Origin: Pyrenochaeta sp. MPI-SDFR-AT-0127
Taxonomy: Eukaryota; Ascomycota; Dothideomycetes; Pleosporales; Cucurbitariaceae
Assembly: GCA_020747015.1 (NCBI GenBank)
Contig: JAGTJM010000133.1
Location: forward strand, 1-32,859
Reading direction: 5' to 3'
Length of the DNA stretch: 32,859 nt
The notes beneath the pieces are model-generated. The model was not told where the DNA came from, did no database searches, and saw nothing but the letters and a program-made list of their open reading frames with translations. The stretch's first letter is position 1, and every line of letters begins with the position of its first letter. Below are positions 28,809-32,859 of this stretch, piece after piece. The position numbers were made by a program, and so were the translations under genes.

Positions 28809-30692
28809 CCTCAAATTCGTGAAGAGCGGTTTCAGGTGCGTAGCGGCGTCGAGAGGTCTACAACGCTCTGCGAAAAATGCACAGTCATGTTGCACACCCA
28901 CACGTGGGGTGGACACCACCAAGATCTTACATCCTTGTCCGACGCCGCGACCCATGAGTGTTACATTTGTGGACCATTACTCAAGTACGCTTCGAAAAAT
29001 TATGGCTCTTTCGAAAATTGCATAGTGGAGCCGTACAAGTATCGCATATACGGTGACGAAAACTATGCACAAATCATTATCGACTTGAAAATGTTGAAAG
29101 CTGGTCAAATCGTTAGCGACTATCAGAGCTTTTTAGTAGTGCCAAAGCCGACACGTCATATCATACTCGGAAGCCACTGAAGCGGCAAAGAAGTGGCTGA
29201 GCGATTGCTTGAACGAGCAGAACAATGTCGAAAACAAAGGCAACCACGTTTCTATCCTACGCAACGACTTGAGCTTAGAGTTTCTACCGCGAATCTCATA
29301 TTGACGGACGAAACAAAAGTTTCAGCTCCCTATGCTGCCCTGAACTATTGCTGGGGCCCCAACCCAAACTTCCTCTGCCTGACAGCTTCGAACCTGCAAG
29401 AGCTCCAAGCGGGCGTGCTTTATTCCAAATTACCCCTTGCTTTCCAGGAGGCTGTTCAATTCACAAGGAGTCTGTCGGTATCCTATCTTTGGATTGACTC
29501 TCTGTGCATCATCCAATCTGGCCCAGGCAGCATCGAAGAGTGGAATCCTCGTGCGCCAAAATGCAGGATGTGTATGCCAACTGCATCATCAACCTCTCTC
29601 TCGCACAAGTCGGGATTCCAAACGAAAGTTGCCTGAACTTGTACGATTTTGGTACAGCACTGCCGTTCGAAGCTGAAACATGTGGACTCATCGGTAAAGA
29701 CAAATCCACAAAGTGCATTTGCACAATCGTCTATCGGAACTACTATCGGGAAGGGCTCTACGACCGACCTATCGGACTCCGCGCGTGGGTCCTACAAGAG
29801 CGGCTTCTTGCAGTACGTGTTTTGAGCATCGGACTCGGCGAACTTTTTTGGGATCGCAATCAACTCCCAAACGCAAGTGAGTCTCTTCCAGTCGGCTTTG
29901 CGCATTGCTTGGAGTCCTTGCCAATGATAGATCTCACCGGAAAGTCTATCCCAGCCACATCGGACAGAGATTCTGGAACAGTTCTGGACGCGCATTATAG
30001 AAAAAATTTGCACTCGTGAACTTACACGCCCTGATGCAGATAATTTGATCGCACTTTCTGCCCTAGTTACTCGAATGGGCCAAGCAATGGATGATGTATG
30101 TTTTGCGGGCCATTTCTGGAAGATGATGCCACACACTCTGAACTGGCAAGTACAACCCCCGCTCGCCAATATTTCAAAGGAATCGAAGGGCACAAAACAG
30201 ATCAGAACGCCAAGCTGGAGCTGGGCATCGATGGATGGACCGTTGTATCAACACATAAGGCAGGATGCTATGAGACAACCCTGGCGCATGTGGAGGCATT
30301 CACCATGACTCCAGTCGACGAAGAAAACCCAACCGGGCAAGTAAAATTTGCACTTTTGGAGATACCAACGTATTGCATACATATAGAGTGGAGTGAAGGC
30401 ATCCCAAATTGGTGGATGCACAAGATACGTGGAACGATGATGTTCACACTACATCAGTGTCAATATGGATGACCCGGACGATGAGCCAGTAGATGGAGCC
30501 ACACTTTTGATTGCTGCTCTGGTTATCGACAAATGATTGGGTACATGGGGAGGTTTGGTGTTGAAAGAGATGAAGTCGCAAGGGACCATGGTATACGAGA
30601 GAGTTGGCCACTTTCAGCTCGGATCAATGTCACAACGAGAGGATTTGACAGTATTGTTCAAAAATGATAAGAGACAACTAACCCTAACCTAA
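28809..30692 (+). pseudogene. HET (heterokaryon incompatibility) domain gene, frameshifted
   Basis: HET-type sequence runs along this stretch but switches frame repeatedly. Frame at 28836-29180 has the N-terminal cysteine module (LCEKCTVML, ECYICGPLL) and ends in TGA. A short piece in another register (EATEAAKKWLSDCLNEQ, from 29170) bridges to 29214-29560, which has APYAALNYCWG and SYLWIDSLCIIQ. A shift near 29545 leads to SSCAKMQDVYANC...LRAWVLQERLL (to about 29950). A shift back gives LIALSALVTRMG and PSWSWASMDGPLYQ (to about 30260). Another shift gives VEAFTMTPVDEENPTGQV (to about 30460). The last frame has an in-frame TGA at 30534 before GGLVLKE and YERVGHFQL, and stops at 30690. No start ATG is visible, and the breaks do not fall at GT-AG pairs. 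Intact members trigger cell death after fusion of unlike strains; this copy cannot encode one. Confidence 0.85.
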
Positions 30693-30697
30693 CCCTA
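30678..30697 (+). repeat. Short telomere-like tract (CCCTAA type)
   Basis: The sequence CTAACCCTAACCTAACCCTA resembles about three units of the common fungal telomere repeat, CCCTAA on this strand, with one 5-nt unit. It coincides with the last codons of the HET pseudogene (LTLT then TAA). HET proteins often end in a TITL-like motif, so part of the match may simply be coding sequence. Confidence 0.5.
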
Positions 30698-31014
30698 CTG
30701 GTTCGCCGGTTCGCTTGTTGAAGGTTATCTTATTCGATCATGCCTTGGAACACGTTAAAACTTATCACCCAACTTCTACCATCTACGTCAGAAGATACCT
30801 ACTTTGCAGCCCTTGCGCTACCCCGACTATCGTAATACTACTGATCACGAATCTCGCCAACCGTTTTGGCTATCACAGCCTAATCGAGCCAGCAAGCGCA
30901 ATACAGGGATGCGCACCGCTGTGCCCTGATCTTCTTGTGCCTCCGTTAAGGTTCCATTAGTATGATCCTTTGCAGAGCACTGCCAATGAAAGTTAGGATC
31001 AGGCAATCTTAACC

Positions 31015-31026
31015 GGGGGGGGGGGG
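31015..31026 (+). repeat. G12 homopolymer
   Basis: Twelve consecutive G residues in an intergenic context. Such a run is unusual for this composition and is prone to length variation or assembly error. Confidence 0.85.
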
Positions 31027-31572
31027 CGCAGGAATTGACTTTGCAGATCTGGATTTCAGACTCCTCAGCGCCCCCAGCGCTGAACCATCTTGGATGCGAC
31101 TTCCCACTCCAAGCCGTTAGCGGCGGCCGTCCTGCGAAGATCTTTACCACAATCTGACCAGGATGCCTGTCCCTCGTCGAGTTTGCGCCTCGATACTTTA
31201 CAAACAAAGCGGCCTTGCCAAGAGCGGCACGTCAGCGAAGGGCTTATCGATTTACATGTCTTTCGCCTGACTCAACTAGAACCACTGAAAACTGTAAGAT
31301 CTCCCGCGCCGCTCCACACCACTAGACTTCAGTTGGTACTCAGCATCTCGGTTACGCATCCTGAGCCCCGTGTTCGCTTATCTGTGGTAAGGAGGCGCAA
31401 ACAGACCACTCCTCGATCGAGGAGCTCTTTTTCTCGGCGCAAGACTAACGCCACATTTGGAGGTGGAGATCAAGCTAACTTAAGCTGAAGTTAAGCTATG
31501 CCAAAGCGAAAGGCCTCAGCCGCTTGATGTACATTGTTAGGCGGATCACAATTGTGGAGCGGTCAGAACCTG

Positions 31573-31578
31573 TATAAA
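31573..31578 (+). promoter_or_regulatory. TATA box of the 31660-32414 gene
   Basis: TATAAA within CCTGTATAAAGC lies 82-87 nt before the ATG at 31660. It is a textbook match and spacing. Confidence 0.55.
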
Positions 31579-31659
31579 GCATGCGCAGTAGACGGGCCGT
31601 CGGCAGGAACTTTTCGTTGATCGAGTCGTTTAATATCTTCATTACCAGATTTGAGAGCC

Positions 31660-32414
31660 ATGGTCGCGTTCAAACTTCTCCTCGCGGCCGCGGCTAGCGG
31701 ACTTGTAACCGCCTGGCCTGAACCCACTGCGGCTGCATATCTCGACCAACGTGGCATCGACTGCTCAAAGGTGACTGGTGCTCTCGGCGTCCTGAAGAAA
31801 CTCGGTCCACCAGCAACGACCTTCTGCAGCTCATATCTTAAGATTCCGAAAACGAAGACTGCGACAACTACATTCACGCCGGCTACTGTGTAAGTTCACA
31901 CTACATCATTTGCATGATCCGACGCAGCTGACGAGCGTTCAACCGGCAGAACGGAAACAACCTCTACAAATACTGTCACAGTGACCTCATTGGCGTGCGG
32001 CCAGCAGAAGCGAAACGTACCCATCGATTACCGAGGATTCGAATACGCGAAGCCGAATGCCGTTGAAGGGCTCGAGGAACGTGGTGATGTTCATCCTCTC
32101 CTCAGAGCTTTTGCTGCCGCCAAGATATCAGAAGGATGTAGCTGTCTCGGCCTCCAACCCAAAGCTACCACTACCGTCACATCCACTGCTGCTGCACCAG
32201 TCCGTCCACTCTTGCAAAATCCTAATATCGCCCACACGCTGACTTTGAGTAGACAACAAAGGTAGTTGCAACCACAACAAAATGTGTGGAATCCGTTCCA
32301 GTATGCGTCTCCGACGGCGGGGACTGCGATTTGAGAAACCCGGGGGCTTGCTGTAGTCTGACCTGCCTATCAAAAGGCTTGGGGAACTTTGAGGGAACAT
32401 GCATTAGCGGATAA
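31660..32414 (+). CDS. Secreted cysteine-rich protein, knottin-like C-terminus, 213 residues
   Basis: Three exons: 31660-31889, 31950-32199 and 32253-32414. Intron 1 (60 nt) has GTAAGT, GCTGAC and GGCAG. Intron 2 (53 nt) has a weaker GTCCGT donor, GCTGAC and AGTAG. The total is 214 codons with stop. The signal peptide is residues 1-18 (MVAFKLLLAAAASGLVTA). Two Thr-rich linkers follow short cysteine segments (ATTFCSSYL; then TKTATTTFTPAT; later EGCSCLGLQP; then ATTTVTSTAAAP). This Thr-rich spacing is typical of secreted, O-glycosylated fungal proteins. A KR site lies at about residue 97. The last 43 residues have seven cysteines in the order C-x6-C-x6-C-x7-CC-x3-C-x11-C, with PGACCSLTC resembling disulfide-knot modules. 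The function is unknown; wall-associated or effector roles are guesses. Intron 2 is the least certain part. Confidence 0.72.
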
Positions 32415-32558
32415 TGGTAATCATGCAGTGTAGTATTATGACCGTAATGCCCTCCAAGACGAAAGCGTCAAATACTCCGTACTTCTTCTCATCCTATAGG
32501 TCATGTTGCTTTGGTGCTTTTTGCTGCATCCACTATGATTACTACAAAACCCAGGCCC

Positions 32559-32721
32559 TTATAGTCGCCTACGAACCACACTTCCAATCTTCTGATTAAA
32601 GCTCTCAATATGTAACTGAGCGAGATCAAACGTCTCCTCAGCCCACTCTTCGCCCGGTCCACAACAAGTTGGTCCATACGATGCATATGATACAAATTTC
32701 TTCAGGCCGTCATGCGAAAAT
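32559..32721 (-). CDS. Possible last exon of a gene extending off the right edge
   Basis: On the minus strand an acceptor-like ACCAG at 32722-32726 is followed by 54 open codons ending in TAA (32559-32561). The frame contains HDGLKKFVSYASYGPTCCG, EEWAEETFDLAQLH and IESFNQKIG, which looks like genuine protein sequence. Just upstream, to about 32800, another open stretch (KKTLLDETRRHLHLLTQTYQ) lies in a different frame, with no GT donor between them, so the join is unclear. It may instead be a decayed gene. I do not recognise the family. Confidence 0.3.
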
Positions 32722-32859
32722 CTGGTATGTTTGCGTCAATAGATGTAAATGCCTCCTTGTTTCATCCAAAAGCGTCTTCTTTTCAGTATCAACAGTGGAT
32801 GTAGTTTCTAACGCCTACAAACTTTCTACCAACGCTTAGCGCTCGCACTAACACCCGTA

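Larger units (their letters stand above)
30698..31659. other. Intergenic region, promoter of the three-exon secreted protein
   Basis: No gene is supported. A 120-codon minus frame (30845-31207) and a 132-codon plus frame (31090-31488) overlap and show no family motif. The stretch contains a G12 run (31015-31026), an imperfect palindrome near 31473-31497 (TAACTT...AAGTTA) and a TATA box at 31573-31578. Confidence 0.45.

Noticed and set aside
30845..31488. Overlapping 120- and 132-codon frames on opposite strands
   Set aside because: Neither shows motifs, both span the G12 run area or palindromic promoter DNA, and they contradict each other.
1..32859. CRISPR arrays, bacterial operons, phage or insertion sequences
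   Set aside because: No spaced identical repeats and no bacterial-style gene packing; spliceosomal introns show a eukaryotic nuclear genome.

Overview
The window reads as nuclear DNA of a filamentous ascomycete, most likely a dothideomycete of the Pleosporales type. The evidence is short 48-70 nt introns with GTAAGT/GTGAGT-like donors and CTAAC/CTGAC branch sites, a PTH11-type receptor, a HET-domain locus, several signal-peptide proteins with kexin (KR) sites, and one secreted protein of a type I associate (from memory) with Pleosporales. There is no operon structure. Gene models below were spliced by eye from reading frame, GT-AG borders and family fit.

Left part (1-14.2 kb) is gene-poor and accessory-like. 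It holds the 3' end of a small cysteine-rich secreted protein (56-407, +), a PTH11-like seven-helix receptor (2715-4038, -), a long stretch with only broken coding-like frames (4.1-7.4 kb), a 364-residue secreted protein (7407-8670, -), an ankyrin-type protein (9774-10849, +), a 116-residue small secreted protein (11617-11967, +) and a 366-residue charged secreted protein (13035-14135, +). Three of the complete secreted genes here have TATA-like boxes about 80-105 nt before the ATG.

Central part (15.7-25 kb) is metabolic. Three minus-strand genes lie side by side: a RidA/Mmf1 imine deaminase with a 14-nt microexon and a mitochondrial presequence (15762-16564), adenine phosphoribosyltransferase (17001-17821), and an intronless 710-codon ORF that joins a full homoserine kinase to a full AIR synthetase (PurM/AIRS) domain (19532-21664). 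A 760-residue AAA+ ATPase (22686-24968, +) is divergent from the fusion gene. The kinase makes the threonine precursor, RidA clears the imine formed when threonine is dehydrated, and APRT and AIRS belong to purine salvage and synthesis. The block therefore groups functions at the threonine/purine interface, which is the most interesting feature of the window.

Right part (25-32.9 kb) returns to accessory character. It has an alpha/beta hydrolase (26125-27628, -), a heavily frameshifted HET-domain pseudogene (28809-30692, +) whose last frame runs into a telomere-like CCCTAA tract, a G12 run, a three-exon secreted protein with a knottin-like C-terminal cysteine pattern (31660-32414, +), and a coding-like minus-strand stretch at the right edge.

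Limits: no similarity search was possible, so splice sites are predictions, and family calls rest on visible motifs and memory.
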